Shown here in pieces: positions 1 to 12,060 of a stretch of 64,000 nucleotides of DNA. Positions within the stretch are counted from its first letter, which is position 1. Every line of letters begins with the position of its first letter. The notes under the pieces were generated by a model. It was not told the DNA's origin and did not search any database. It saw only the letters and a program-made list of their open reading frames with translations. Source of the DNA: Hygrophila difformis. Taxonomy: Eukaryota > Streptophyta > Magnoliopsida > Lamiales > Acanthaceae. The position numbers and the translations under genes are program-made. The stretch lies in NCBI GenBank assembly GCA_030278955.1, contig JAOANR010000014.1:35849453-35913452 (forward strand), read 5' to 3'.

Positions 1-990
1 TGTAAAAAATGCATTAAATTATGTGCACTGGTTAAACATGCCATTGTTGGGACGGAGGGATTTTTTCTTTTTGTTATTTTTTGATAGTTTTAGAAGATGC
101 AGTTTCTTCTCAACCAAAATAAAAATCATTTCCTACAATATAACTTTTTAGAAATGGAGATTCTAGTATATAAGTCTTACAAATAAAAACCATTGTGAGT
201 GATTTTTTGTTGTTATTTTTTTAAGCAAAAAAAAGAAGTTATAGTTGCTTTTAACAAATACTCCGTAATTTATTTTGAGGTTATTTTGGGAGTCAATATA
301 TTAATTCACAGTCTGATTATCAATTTTGTTACTTCCAAGCACCCCTTTATACAAAATTAAAAGCTCATTTCTATCAAAAGTTACAGTTCTTAGTAATTTG
401 AGCTTCCAGATTAAGTTAAAAACACCATTATTTTTGGGGTATTTCCAAAATCAAAAATAGTTCATGGAGTGTTGAATGGTATTAAATAGTTACCTCATCC
501 ATAGAATTCTGTATACACAAATCATGACCTTTTTTGTATTGAAATAACTTCCATTATCATCTAATGTGAGAATGGTATATTCTCATTATTTTGAATATTG
601 TTAGTCTAAATTGATGGAAAATATTTAGGAAGTATGCAGTCAATTATGGAATATTCAACTTTACTTTTCTACAATGTTGCTTGAACAAAAAGGGTTTGGT
701 TTGCATGCATCAAAGTCATTTTTTATGCATGTACTTCGTGTGCTAACATTCAGTATATTTTGTGCTAAGTTGTATTGTTCTTATAAAAATTCTATAATCT
801 ATTCTAATTAATTACTTTCAAAATGTAATTAATGAGTACTTCTTATTATGCACTTTCTAAATGAGGCATTGCTGAATGTGCTAATATTCAGTTCATAATG
901 TGCTAAAATGTATTTTACTTACAAAGATTCCATAATAAAGCAAAATTAATATCTTACAAAATCTAATTAATGAGTTCTATTCATAATATA
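1..990. other. AT-rich intergenic DNA with imperfect duplication
   Basis: I see no gene here. Two imperfect direct copies of about 114 bp lie at 737-850 and 877-990. Both open with a gtgcta(a/c)attcag motif and share an internal (c/t)taattaatgagt block. Nothing else is assignable. Confidence 0.5.
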
Positions 991-1389
991 CATGTGATGA
1001 GATAATGCATATATGTGCTAGAAATATAATTGGATGAATATATATACCATTTTTATAGCAATGATATTAATGGGAATAAAATCAACCCATTCATTTAAAT
1101 AAAACCATCACATATATAATATAAAAAGCACACACATCATAAAAATCCAGCACATATATATATGTCTGTGACATATGCATATAAGGAATGCATCTATCAC
1201 TTTAATGGTAACTTTAATCTTTTTATGGAAAGTATATATAACTTATTAATTTAATAATTTAATAATGACAAATTTATTTTCATTCCCATTAATATTATTT
1301 TCACAAAAATGGTATATATGCATCGAATTATATTTCTAATACATATCATGGCTTATCTCAGCACATGTTATGCATTATCTCAGCACATG
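991..1389. repeat. Foldback (inverted-repeat) element, MITE-like
   Basis: Two arms of about 95-108 bp (991-1085 and 1282-1389) are imperfect reverse complements. Both contain a gagataatgcat block, a gaaatataatt block, an ataccattttt block and an attaatgggaat block in mirrored order. The right arm carries an internal duplication of ctcagcacatg. There is no ORF. This is a non-autonomous foldback or MITE; I could not define a target duplication, so the superfamily is open. Confidence 0.55.
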
Positions 1390-1443
1390 CATATTATAGA
1401 GAGATTATAAACTTATGCACAATCCCCGGGTTCACAAAAGTTA

Positions 1444-1893
1444 GAGCCAGTTTGTTTTGGCTTATTTTTTCTCCTTTTGACTTTTGCTTCACTCAAAAGT
1501 CCTTTTAAATTTTATTAACTGTTTGTTTTCACTTTTTTAAAAGGAAAATGAAAAGCAAAAGTTAAAATTCAACTTTTTTTCAAAGTATGTAGGGGATTAC
1601 TTTTTTAAAAAGGAGAAGTGACTGGAATAAAAATACAAAAATATCCCCATTTAAAAAGGAAATAAAATATATTGTAAATATCCTTACACTATTTGTTTCC
1701 ATTTTAGTAATTTTAATATATCAAAAGCCCTTCTACATATAATTCATCCAATCATGTTTCGGTTGAAAAGCAACTTTAATAATATCAATCCAAACAATTA
1801 TTTGAGTTGTTTTTGCTTTTGAAATCTCCTTATCTATTATTCTCCTTTTACTACTGACTTCTCATTTTTTCAAAAGTCAAAACAAACAGGTTC
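1444..1893. mobile_element. Tourist/Harbinger-like MITE
   Basis: The 450-bp element begins GAGCCAGTTTGTTTTGGC and ends with the imperfect reverse complement GTCAAAACAAACAGGTTC. Both ends abut a TTA triplet (1441-1443 and 1894-1896). TTA/TAA target duplications and short TIRs are the hallmark of PIF/Harbinger Tourist MITEs. The interior is rich in aaaag and cttttg tracts and has no ORF. Its termini resemble the larger family at 15541 and 55474. Confidence 0.6.
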
Positions 1894-2076
1894 TTAATAA
1901 AAACTCACTCCACAACTTTTAGCACATTACATGAAAAAAAAAAAGTATCTTTGAGACACCTACTTAATAAATAAGTACACTAACTATACCCTAATATGTA
2001 TACTCAGAATATGATGTGTAAAAATCTTATTTTGTGATGTATCATATACAGTATGTAATTAAAAGAATCACTTTAA

Positions 2077-3268
2077 TTAGGGTGCGATTGCCCATTTTGA
2101 CTTGATGTACTGCGGTGCATCAAGTCCGTTCATTCAATTTGCAAATTGATGGTTGAGATTAACTTGAAAGTTAAAATAGTAAATTTGTTAGATTTAATTT
2201 TGTTAACAAACAATTGATCGTCTCTTCAGTCTACTTTTACTCTATTTTTTCTCTACACATTTCAATATCATCAATCGATCTTACATAAACTCCAATTTAC
2301 TTAATTATGCTGCAATATATATATATATATATATATCTTTGAACTGTTCATGTAAACGTACCTAAAATGTTCGTAGCTGAGTCGCTGAATTGTTGATGAA
2401 AACATCGTTGAATTGTTCATGAAAAGATTGTTGAATTGTTTCTGGCATCATCGCTGAATTGTTCATGAAAGTGTCGCTGAATTGTTTTTGGTGGCATCGC
2501 TGAATTGTATATGGTAGCATCGCTGAATTGTTCTTGATAGTGTTGCTGAATTCTTCTTGGTCTAGTCGCTGAATTCTTTTAGATAGGCTCACTGAAATAT
2601 TTTTTTGTAGCATCACTGAATTATTTTTGGTAACATCGTTGAATTGTATGCGGTGGCATCGCTGAATTCTACAAGGTATTGTCACTGAATTCTTTTTGGT
2701 GTAGTCGCTGAATTCTTTTAGGTAGGTTTTTCGGTAGCATCACTGAATTATTTTTGGTAACATCGCTGAATTGTATGTGGTAGCATCGCTGAATTGTACA
2801 ATGTATTGTCGCTGAATTCTTCCTGGTGTAGTGGCTGAATTCTTTTAGGTAGGGCCACTGAAATATTTTTTGGTAGCATTACTGAAGTAATTTTGGTAAC
2901 ATCGCTGAATTGTATTTGATTGTGTCGCTTAATTATTCAAGGTAGCGTCGCTAAATTCTTCAATGTTGAATCGCTGGAATATTTTTTATAGCATCCCAAA
3001 ATTATTTTTGGTAACATCGTTGAAATGCTATACGTAATAAATTTGTTATATTATTTACTAAATATTCTTGGTCATAGATATAAATTACCAAATATTTGAT
3101 ATGATTTACCAAATATTAGATTGATAACATATTAAATATAGGGTTATATCTTCCGTTACATATTTTGTTGGACAACTTTACCATTTTCCATTTCCAACCC
3201 TTTGATTTGAAATCAATGGTCCAGATTTTCGCCTTGATATGCTGCGGATTTGTTCAATCGCACCATAA
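2077..3268. mobile_element. TIR element with internal 23-bp minisatellite, copy I
   Basis: The unit starts TTAGGGTGCGATTG and ends CAATCGCACCATAA, which are inverted repeats of each other. After a conserved 5' segment (cttgatgtactg, then caattgatcgtctcttc and a TA microsatellite near 2317) comes an array of roughly 23-bp units with core tcgctgaattgttct and variants, about 2375-3010. A conserved 3' segment with ttaccaaatat blocks follows. The only ORF (a 107-codon minus-strand frame) is a by-product of the repeat. No transposase is visible, so the element is non-autonomous. Confidence 0.65.
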
Positions 3269-3289
3269 CTGAACCCAGAATCACTTTAG

Positions 3290-4558
3290 TTAGGGTGCGA
3301 TTGCCCATTTTGACTTGATGTACTGTGGTGCATCAAGTCCGTTCATTCAATTTGCAAATTGATGGTTGAGATTAACTTGAAGATTAAAATAGTAAATTTG
3401 TTAGATTTAATTTTGTTAATAAACAATTGATCGTCTCTTCATTCTAGTTTTACTCTATTTTTTCTCTACACATTTCAATATCATCAATCGATCTTACATA
3501 AACTCCAATTTACTTAATTATGCTGCAATATATATATATATATATATATATTGTTCATGTAAACGTACCTAAAATGTTCGTGTAAATGTACCTAAAATAT
3601 ATATATATATTCTTTGAACTGTTCATGTAAACGTACCTAAAATGTTCGTAGCTGAGTCGCTGAATTGTAGATGAAAACGTCTCTGAATTGTTTATGAAAA
3701 GATTGTTGAATTGTTTCTGGCATCATCGTTGAATTGTTCATGAAAGCGTCGCTGAATTTTTTTTTGGTGGCATCGCTGAATGGTATATGGTAGCATCGCT
3801 GAATTGTTCTTGATAGTGTCGCTGAATTCTTCTTGTTCTAGTCGCTGAATTCTTTTAGGTAGGCTCACTGAAATATTTTTTGGTAGCATCACTGAATTAT
3901 TTTTGGTAACATCACTGAATTGTATGTGGTGGCATCGCTGAATTCTACAAGATATTGTCGATGAATTCTTCTTGGTGTAGTCGCTGAATTCTTTTAGGTA
4001 GGCTCACTGAAATATTTTTCGGTAGTATCACTGAATTATACTTCTGGTAACATCGCTGAATTGTATGTGGTAGCATCGCTGAATTCCACAATGTATTGTC
4101 GTTGAATTCTTCTTGGTGTAGTGGTTGAATTCTTTTAGGTAGGGTCACTGAAATATTTTTTGGTAGCATTACTGAAGTAATTTTGGTAACATCGCTGAAT
4201 TGTATTTGATTGTGTCGTTGAATTATTCAAGGTAGCGTCGCTGAATTCTTCAATGTTGAATCGGTGGAATATTTTTTATAGCATTCCAAAATTATTTTTG
4301 GTAACATCGTTGAAATGCTATACGTAATAAATTTGTTATATTATTTACTAAATATTCTTGATCATAGATATAGATTACCAAATATTTGATATGATTTACC
4401 AAATATTAGATTGATAACATACTAAATATAGGGTTATATCTTCCGTTACATATTTTGTTGGACAACTTTACCATTTTCCATTTACAACCCTTGGATTTGA
4501 AATCAATGGTCCAGATTTTCGTGTTGATGTGCTGCGGATTTGTTCAATCGCACCATAA
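3290..4558. mobile_element. TIR element with internal 23-bp minisatellite, copy II
   Basis: This is a near-identical direct copy of the unit at 2077. It has the same TTAGGGTGCGATTG start, the same order of internal blocks, the minisatellite at about 3650-4290, and the end CAATCGCACCATAA. It differs by small indels and an additional TA-rich insert near 3551-3611. The spacer between copies I and II repeats the 12-bp agaatcacttta that also precedes copy I (2064-2075), so a unit-wise tandem duplication is as likely as independent insertion. Confidence 0.65.
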
Positions 4559-4582
4559 CTGAACCCTAAAAGAACAATTCCG

Positions 4583-6034
4583 TTAGGGTGCGACTAAGCA
4601 TTTTGACTTGATGTACTGCGGTACATCGCAACCATTGATTTAATTTATAAATTGATGGTTGAGATTAACTTAAAGGTTAAAATAGTAAATTTGCTACATT
4701 TAGTTTGTGAACGCTAATTCTTCCATTCTTCTTCCGTTCTTCTTCTCTTCTTCTTTGCATTTCAAGGATTGATCTCATACTACCCTCCAATTTGCTTAAT
4801 TATGCTGCTATACATAGATATACGTCGCTGAAATATTTTTAAATAAAGTCATTGAATTGTTCATGAAAACGTACCCGAAATATTCTAGTTGAGTTGCTGA
4901 ATTGTTCTTCATAGCATCGCTGAATTGTTCTTCATGGCATCGCTGAATTCTTCTTGACAGCCTCGCTGAATTCTTCTTGACAGCCTTGCTGAATTCTTCT
5001 TTGTAGCGTCGCTGAATTCTTCTGTGTAATGTGGCTGAATGCTGAACTCTTCTAGGATAGTGTCGCTTAAATATTTTTTATAGCATCACTAAATTGTTTT
5101 TTTGTAGCTTGATTGAAATTATCTATTAATATATTTGTTACCATTCGTTGATGATTATTTGAAAATATTAGATTAGATATGATATTATTTACCAAATATT
5201 AGATATGATAACATACTAAATATAGGTTTACCAAATATTAGATATGATATTATTTACCAAATATTAGATATGATAACAGAAATGTTTTTGGTAGCATCGC
5301 TGAATCATTCTTGGTAGCGTCGCTGAATTCTGCTTGGTACCATCGCTGAATTACTCTACTTGATCTCGCTGAAATATATTTGATAGCATCCCTTCATTAT
5401 TTTTGATAGCATCACAGAATTGTTTTTGGTAGCATCGCTGAATTATTCTAGGTTGCGTCGCTGAATTATTCTTGGTATCATCGCTGAATTATGCTAGATA
5501 CGGTCGCTGAAATATATTTGATAGCATCCCTTCATTATTTTTGGTAGCATCACATAATTGTTTTTGATAGTATCGCTGAATCATTCTAGGTTGCGTCGCT
5601 GAATTATTCTTGGGACCATCGCTGAATTATGCTAGATACTGTCGCTGAATTCCTCTACTTGTGGTCCCTGAAATATATTTTATAGCATCACTTAATTGTT
5701 TTTGGTAAGATCGCTGAAATGATCTATTAATAAATTTGATACGTATCTTTGATTATAAAAAGATATTATTTGAAATATTAGATATGGATTACCAAATATT
5801 TAATATGATTTACCAAATAATAAATATGATAACATACTAAATATAGAGTTATCAAGTATTAGATATGATAACATGTCTAAATACTTGTCATATCGCTGAA
5901 ATGCATTGTTTTTAAAATGAACTATTATTGTGTTATGACAATTATACCCTTTTTCATTTACAACCCTTGGATTTTAAATGTACGCTTCAGATCGCTGCCT
6001 TGATGTGCTGTGGGATTTGTTGATTGCACCCTAA
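4583..6034. mobile_element. TIR element with internal minisatellite, diverged copy III
   Basis: This third, more diverged direct copy starts TTAGGGTGCGACT and ends GATTGCACCCTAA. The minisatellite is split in two blocks (about 4820-5100 and 5280-5735) around an internally duplicated accaaatattagatatg segment. The 9-bp taaaagaat occurs at 2060-2068 just before copy I and at 6044-6052 just after copy III. That could be the target duplication of the whole cluster, but in an AT-rich setting it may be chance. Confidence 0.55.
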
Positions 6035-7641
6035 CTGGACCCCTAAAAGAATACATACATTACATTATATTATCTATACTACATCACAAAAACTCTAAGC
6101 TATGTATTACATTCTGTACATACATATATTAAAGTTCAGGAACTCAACCGGACAAAAAAACTAAGGAAATATTTAGCTTGATTTTATTGCACTATTGCTT
6201 CGACCAAAGTTTGAACTTTAAAGCGCGACCAGTTAATGCCACTTGAGGAGAGTTATGGAAATAGTAATTTATACACGCGCCATAGCCAATGACCATTAGA
6301 AAATTTATATTCTTTCAAATTCATTTGCAGTGCGCCAAGGTTGGTCAATTATTGAATTTGAATTTGAATTTGAATTTGTCTTTTTCTCAAGAACAAGAAT
6401 TGTTCCACTTATATTTGATTAAATTCCCCTTTTTCATTTTACTAAACCGAATTTCAACCATTATTAAGCGGGTCGATCCTAATGCCCGATGCATATCGAT
6501 TTTTAATTGGTTCCCTTGATTTTAAATTGATCCCATTGTGTCATCAAAGTGGTCAAAATTTTTATTTTATTTTATGTATTTATTTATATATTTTTCAGAG
6601 TAACGTAATTTTATTAATATATCCATGTATATATGGTGTTGAAAAAGAGGGCCTCCCCTCCCCACAAAAAAACTAGTACAAAAGAGGTTTTGAATTAAAA
6701 TTTAGAATTAAATTGAATTAATGTGTTGAAGTAATACTCCATAGCATGTGGAATTCATAATTTAAATCATAAGTATTTATAATTTTTTTAGGAGCCAAAA
6801 CAAGAAAAAGAGTGGTAGGAGCTTATCCACATAAATTACAATGAAATAATAAAGAGGGGATAGGGATAATACAGGGGTATAAATAGTATGAGGAAATTAA
6901 AAATAATTTTTGTGGACATGCAGTTAATTTCTCAGAAAATTTAATAATTCACATAGGTTCAAGAGTATAAATGTGATACTAACGTATGACCTGAGTGATA
7001 CGAGACTTTGACAGATTAGACAAATGTATGGAATTAATCACGTGTCATCTACAAACCCCAATAACTGATTACATACACGTTTCTTAACACTTTCGCCCGA
7101 TAAATTATGTAATGAATATTGAATCGAAATTTAAAAAATTTAAAACATGGAGTAGTATATAATGTAAATTGTGAAACAACGGTTAACCCAACATTTCACT
7201 ACTCGCTTCATTTCTAATTTCAACCAAATTCAAGAAGGATGGCATGACATGAATTTTTGGGGAGCATAACTGCCAGATTCTGGGAATATTTGTGGGCCCC
7301 AGCATCACTTAGATCTTCACCGTCAATGATCAATGCCTTTTACCGCAACACATGGTCCAGATTAATTTACCATAGGTCCCATTTTCTACCGGAAAGCTCA
7401 TGAAGACCCAATCATAATCCGACACGTGTTCATAGTTTCGGCAAATGACTTTTTTCCCCTATTCCGTCCTTTGTACTTACTATTTGACGCAACGCAACTG
7501 CACTACTCTTCTAATCTTCTACCCTTCTTTGCTCCTTCAAACGGCAAAAAAGCCACGAAGTAGCTGAAGCGGGAACGCGTTATTCCTTTATTCAGCTCGT
7601 CCTTTTTTTTTTTTTTTTCCATCTGTAGGGCTTTTCTCCCC
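6035..7641. other. Intergenic region upstream of the pyrophosphatase gene
   Basis: I see no gene. There is a short (gaattt)n run at about 6353-6378 and AT-rich sequence to about 7200. From about 7250 the composition becomes more balanced. The last few hundred bases carry plant promoter features: an acgtgt core near 7422-7427 and a pyrimidine-rich tract at 7599-7620 just before the TATA box. Confidence 0.4.
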
Positions 7642-7649
7642 TATAAATA
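7642..7649 (+). promoter_or_regulatory. TATA box of the pyrophosphatase gene
   Basis: TATAAATA sits about 25-35 bp before a C/T-rich stretch that plausibly holds the transcription start (about 7670-7680). It lies about 100 bp before a good 5'UTR donor site at 7751. Confidence 0.6.
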
Positions 7650-7674
7650 CCGTCGGTTGCCTTCAATCTACGCT

Positions 7675-8552
7675 TCCTCTGCCTGTTCGAGATCTGAGCG
7701 GTTTTTGCACCTTCACGCCGACGCTTTCTTCTGACTCCTGGTGGTTGCAGGTACTCTGCATTTTTCATAGTGGTCAGCTTCGTAGCGTTGTTTTGAAGGA
7801 TTCGTAAGCTGTATTTTGTATTTTCCTTGGTTTTTATTTGTTTGTGTCCGTCCTTGGTTTAAATTGAGTATGTGCTGTGTACAATTCCATTGCTGGGTGC
7901 GAATTTTGATGCAAGTCTTGTTATAGGTTTTTCATGTAATTGTAGTTTCATTGAGGTGATTTTTTTGGCTGATCTATGTAAATTGTGTTAGGTTTTTGCG
8001 GTGTTTGTTCATATTCAGTGCGTTGCTTTGTTGCAGTCTAGGTGTGGATTCCGTGAACGTTGTTATGCTCTGGATGAATAAGAAAAGTAGCGTATAGAAG
8101 ATCTCTTGTGGATCCATATATTTATAGACGTGTTTTTCCTTTTGATGATTATTTACAGTGAAGTTGATTAAGTGATTGCATTTTCACCGTTTTTAATGTT
8201 AAGTTTTTCGTGGAATGGTGTGTTTGGTTGCCAAATTTCTCATTGGTTGTGATGTTACATTGAGTAGCTTGCATGTATTGTATAGATGTAGCTTTTATGA
8301 CTGGCTTTGATTTTAAGATGATCCTTTTTTTCCTTGAAGTTTTTCATATTGTTCTTGATGATATCTCTAGAATTTGGGGAACCAACCGTTATGGAAGTTA
8401 TGGCTCCACCAGTTGATATGCTTCATATGCTTCAGCTTGATAAACGCTTGATATGCTTCAGCAGTTATGGCTCCACCATTTGGGGAACCAACCGTTATTG
8501 TATAGAACTGTAAATTCTTATGCCGATAAACGCTTGATATGCTTCAGCAGTT
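7675..8552 (+). other. 5'UTR exon and 5'UTR intron of the pyrophosphatase gene
   Basis: A likely non-coding first exon runs from about 7675 to 7750 and ends gttgcag, followed by the donor gtactc. The intron then extends to an acceptor just before the start codon, most simply the tandem CAGCAG at 8545-8550. Competing acceptors exist at 8370 (ctctag) and about 8460 because part of this region is duplicated. Transcript evidence is needed to choose. Confidence 0.5.
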
Positions 8553-8564
8553 ATGGCTCCACCA
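8373..8564 (+). repeat. Local duplication spanning acceptor and start codon
   Basis: A 40-bp block containing the splice-acceptor-like ttcagcag and ATGGCTCCACCA occurs exactly twice, at 8439-8478 and 8525-8564 (period 86). A 20-bp block, tttggggaaccaaccgttat, occurs at 8373-8392 and 8479-8498. As a result the sequence ATGGCTCCACCA appears three times, at 8400, 8467 and 8553. Only the last opens the pyrophosphatase frame. Confidence 0.85.
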
Positions 8565-10247
8565 GTTGAAGCACCAATGCAAACCAGTGTTGTGCAAAAG
8601 CCATCACGGTCACCTCTTAATGAAAGGATTCTTTCTTCACTCAGTAGAAAAACTGTTGCTGCTCATCCGTGGCATGATCTTGAGATTGGTATATTTTTCA
8701 ATTCTAGAATTGTGTTCACAACTTTATTCGATTTATTAAGGCTGAATGTTTGGCTGTTTCCAATGCAGGACCTGGTGCACCAAAAATTTTCAACTGTGTA
8801 AGCATATTGAAGTCTACTCTGCATTTTAAATTTTAATTCTGTAATATGTAGTAACAACTAACAAACTGGAGAAAAGTTTACTTGGTTGACTAGACACAGC
8901 CACATTAACTGAAGTGAATGTCAATGGATTTCTGTTTTCTACTTTATGATGTTGTGCATCATTCCTTGCATATATATTTTTAACGTGCCTAATCATTTGA
9001 AATTTGAGTTTGCATTATTGTTAGAGTATTTCCGACCAATTTATATAATCTGTTTAGGTGGTAGAGATAAGTAAGGGGAGCAAGGTGAAGTATGAGCTTG
9101 ACAAGGACACTGGTCTGATCAAGGTATTGGGATTGTCTTATTTCACATGTTTAAGTTACAATTACTAAAAAGATGGTTGTATATGCAGGTTGATCGTATT
9201 CTTTACTCATCAGTTGTCTACCCCCATAACTATGGTTTCATCCCCCGGACTATATGTGAAGATGGTGACCCAATGGATGTCCTTGTCATTATGCAGGTAA
9301 GATAATTTAGAAAATTATGCGCAATGCCCTCTACATGTTTAGTCAGCCATTGTAAAAATGAAACTTCAAAATTTTCTTCACTTTCTGTGGATACAATTGA
9401 ATGAGCGATTTATAGTCAGTTTAATTTTGCATCCTGGTGAATGTTTTAAGCATTTGTCTTAGATTGGAGTTGGACTTTGGAGGTTTTGAAATAACATTTT
9501 TTAAAAAAATAAGTGGCTATTTAACATCAAGCTATCCATGAACACATTCAGGAACCAGTGGTCCCTGGCTGCTTTCTCAGGGCTAAAGCAATAGGGCTCA
9601 TGCCCATGATAGATCAGGTATGCCAACCTTACGTTTAGTTCATTCACAATTAAGGAAAACAGGTGGTTTACTTTCTTTCTTTTCATTTAAATATGCATCA
9701 GGGAGAGAAAGATGACAAGATAATTGCTGTTTGTGCTGATGACCCTGAATATCGAAACTATACAGACATTAAAGACCTTCCACCCCATCGTTTGGCTGAA
9801 ATTCGTCGGTTTTTTGAAGATTGTATCCTTTGTGAATAATATCAAATTTTATCTTTGAATTTTTCTTTTGCCTGCTTCGCCAAAATACCAACCAATTTCT
9901 GATGAAATGAGGCAGCCGTGGCTTATTTTTTTCCTCAAATTCTGTGCATTGTATTGTTTATCTTAACAATCCATCAGACAAGAAAAATGAGAACAAAGAT
10001 GTTGCAGTTGACGAGTTTCTTCCAGCCACACACGCCTACGAAGCCATCCAGGGTTCAATGTTAGTCATGTCATGCATTTTATCTTTCGTTTATCAAGAAC
10101 ACCTATTTTTTGGTCGCAATATTTCCTGCATTCATTACTTGTTTTTGTGCAATAATCTCTATTTCTGAGTAGAATGGTATGATATTCTTTGATTTACAAT
10201 GCAGGAACCTTTACGCAGACTACATAATCGAGGGCCTGAGGAGGTGA
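8553..10247 (+). CDS. PPA: Soluble inorganic pyrophosphatase (family I), eight coding exons
   Basis: This enzyme hydrolyses pyrophosphate to two orthophosphates with Mg2+, in the cytosol in most plant members. Exons: 8553-8688, 8769-8797, 9058-9123, 9189-9296, 9552-9617, 9702-9822, 9978-10059 and 10205-10247. They join without frame loss (651 nt, 216 residues), all with GT-AG introns. The family signature DGDPMDV (residues about 103-109) supplies metal-binding aspartates. [22 protein letters not shown] and [15 protein letters not shown] are further conserved blocks, and the protein ends IIEGLRR. Length matches plant cytosolic PPases (about 210-218). An in-frame TGA at 8535 precedes the ATG, fixing the start if that segment is exonic. 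One residue, G in AIQGSM, is Y in the relatives I remember. The family call is very secure; the exact paralogue is not. Confidence 0.95.
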
Positions 10248-10793
10248 TGAGGATTCCCTACTTGTTACAGGGAAAGGGGGTTTCCAAACTTTTGTGAGTT
10301 TTAGGCTACTACGAGGAAAACAAACAACTTTATTGCTGCGTCGTATATACACTACTAATATGATGACGATCAATATTAATTGATGCATTTGTTTGCTGTA
10401 ATGTTCTTTCTTCTTGGACATAAATACTGTAAAAGTCCATATTGCCGTCTAAAAAAAGGAAAAAGAGAGGGTACTTCGTATCCTTTCTAGGCTTGATTTT
10501 TTGTATTCAATACTTTGACACTTACCATCTATACAAGTCAATGAATGCATATATATGCAAAGTACTAATACGAAGTAGATGAATATTCTTGTTTTAGCTA
10601 CCTACTATTTCTATTGTGGTTAGTCTTATGTTTCATATGTTCACGTAGCGATGGCAAAACACCCCGACCTCCATGGGGAAAATCCCAACTCGAAATTGTG
10701 ACAGTAAAAATTTGAAACCAAAAATTTCAGTCGCACTATTCACTATCCCGAATCCAATTTCTTAGGGCAGTAAGTGAAGAGAGCCCTTCCGCC
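10248..10793 (+). other. 3'UTR and downstream spacer of the pyrophosphatase gene
   Basis: Sequence after the stop is AT-rich with no ORF of interest; the 3'UTR probably ends by about 10440. From about 10650 a gatggcaaaac...atggggaaaatccc motif resembles the end of an older hAT-like repeat. The next hAT element appears to be inserted into it. Confidence 0.35.
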
Positions 10794-11490
10794 TAGGGGT
10801 GTAAATGAGACTGATAGACTCGTAAAATATTCGGGCTCGACTCGATCAAAACTCGACCAAAGCTCGACTCGAATTCGAGATCGGCTCGGAAGGTTAATGA
10901 GCCCAAGCCGAGCTAACCAATACTCGGCTCGAAAGCTCGATAATAGGCTCGAATATATATATATATATATATATATACATATCAATTATACATAGTAAAT
11001 GTGTAATCTATTTATTACTCCTATAAATTTTCTTTTATATTTTTTCTTTTTATGGTTAGAAGTAGGAACTAGGAATAGTTTAATATATTTAAATCTATTA
11101 AACTTCAATCCTTCAAGTTTTTAAGCTCATTATTTAATAATTTGACAATTATTTCTAATTTTATATCGAGCTTAGTTTGGGAATGGAGATCTGGTCCAGT
11201 GGTAATGTCCCCTTTATCCATCTTTTTAACTTGTGTGATTTGAGCCCCTACACACATTTATTAGCAAATGAGTGTCAATGTTAAAAAAAAACAAAAAAAA
11301 GAAGAAAAAACTCGAGCTTTATTCGAGCCTCGAGCCGAGCTCGAATTCGGCTTTTTTATGTCGAGCTCGAGCCGAGCTCAAGTTTTTAAAGCTCGTCGAG
11401 CTTCGAGCTCGAGCCGAGCCGAATGTTTACTTAATCGAGCCGAGCGAGCCGAGCCAGGCTCGAGCTCGGCTCGGCTCGTTTACACCCCTA
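10794..11490. mobile_element. Non-autonomous hAT element
   Basis: The 697-bp element begins TAGGGGTGTAAA and ends TTTACACCCCTA. It is flanked by an exact 8-bp direct repeat, cttccgcc (10786-10793 and 11491-11498). Eight-base target duplications and TAGGG...CCCTA ends are diagnostic of hAT. Both subterminal regions are packed with ctcgag/gagctc/ggctcg repeats in inverted arrangement, a likely transposase-binding array. A TA run lies at 10955-10978. No transposase ORF is present. Confidence 0.85.
11180..11305 (+). mobile_element. Possible SINE inside the hAT element
   Basis: The stretch tggtccagtggta followed about 50 bp later by tgatttgagcccc resembles degenerate A and B boxes of a tRNA-derived promoter. 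The segment then runs into an A-rich tail (about 11280-11310). Its opening gggaatggagat is similar to the 5' ends of the two clearer SINEs at 27635 and 41154. I could not find a target duplication. Confidence 0.3.
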
Positions 11491-11587
11491 CTTCCGCCCA
11501 ACATAGCCATAGGGATGTCATTGGATCTAGAGTTTTGATTTGGCTAGAAATGACTAGTTCTGAAACATCCCCACCCTGAATACAATA

Positions 11588-11837
11588 CTCCCTCCGCATC
11601 AAATTGTCACTGTCACGCAATCTAATAAAAATGTTTAACGATTAATAATATCTCAAATTGTATAAAAGTAAAAATTATAAAAATTTAATATTCTAAAACT
11701 ATGTTATTAGACGAATCTAACAAGATCTCACTTGACTATGTTTTATCTTATGTAACTATGTTAAAAAGCCGAATCAATGTTACTCAATGAATAGTGTTTA
11801 CTATGTCAACGTTAATATGATTAAATGACGGAGGGAG
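11588..11837. mobile_element. Stowaway (Tc1/mariner) MITE
   Basis: The element starts ctccctccgcatc and ends with the complementary gacggagggag, and is bounded by TA on both sides (11586-11587, 11838-11839). The interior carries gatctcacttgactat, the core of a family found at many other places in this window. It has no coding capacity. Confidence 0.8.
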
Positions 11838-11889
11838 TATATTGTAAAAAATGATATACTATATTTCTTCTATTTTTATGAATTTGTAA

Positions 11890-12060
11890 TATTTACTCTG
11901 CGTACGTAATTCAATACACATTTTTAACAATTAAGAACTCGTGTTATGTACAAGTAAAATTTATAAAAATTTAATATTCTAAAACTATAAGATGAAACGA
12001 TTCTAACAAGATCTCACTTGACTATATTTTTTCTTTTATAACTACTCGTGTTGTGTACAA
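11890..12060. mobile_element. Degenerate partial copy of the same Stowaway family
   Basis: It shares the aaaatttaatattctaaaac and agatctcacttgactat blocks with the intact copy just upstream. It has lost its recognisable termini. Confidence 0.45.

Noticed and set aside
2362..4169. Minus-strand ORFs of 107, 66 and 74 codons
   Set aside because: They are translations of the 23-bp minisatellite; the protein text repeats with the DNA unit and there is no start context or domain.
2375..5735. Possible CRISPR array
   Set aside because: Units are contiguous and degenerate with no unique spacers, and the DNA is plant nuclear.
11185..11250. Functional tRNA gene
   Set aside because: Only box-like words are present; no cloverleaf arms can be drawn.
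10743..11579. ORFs of 73-103 codons rich in S, R and E
   Set aside because: They come from ctcgag/gagctc subterminal repeats of the hAT element.
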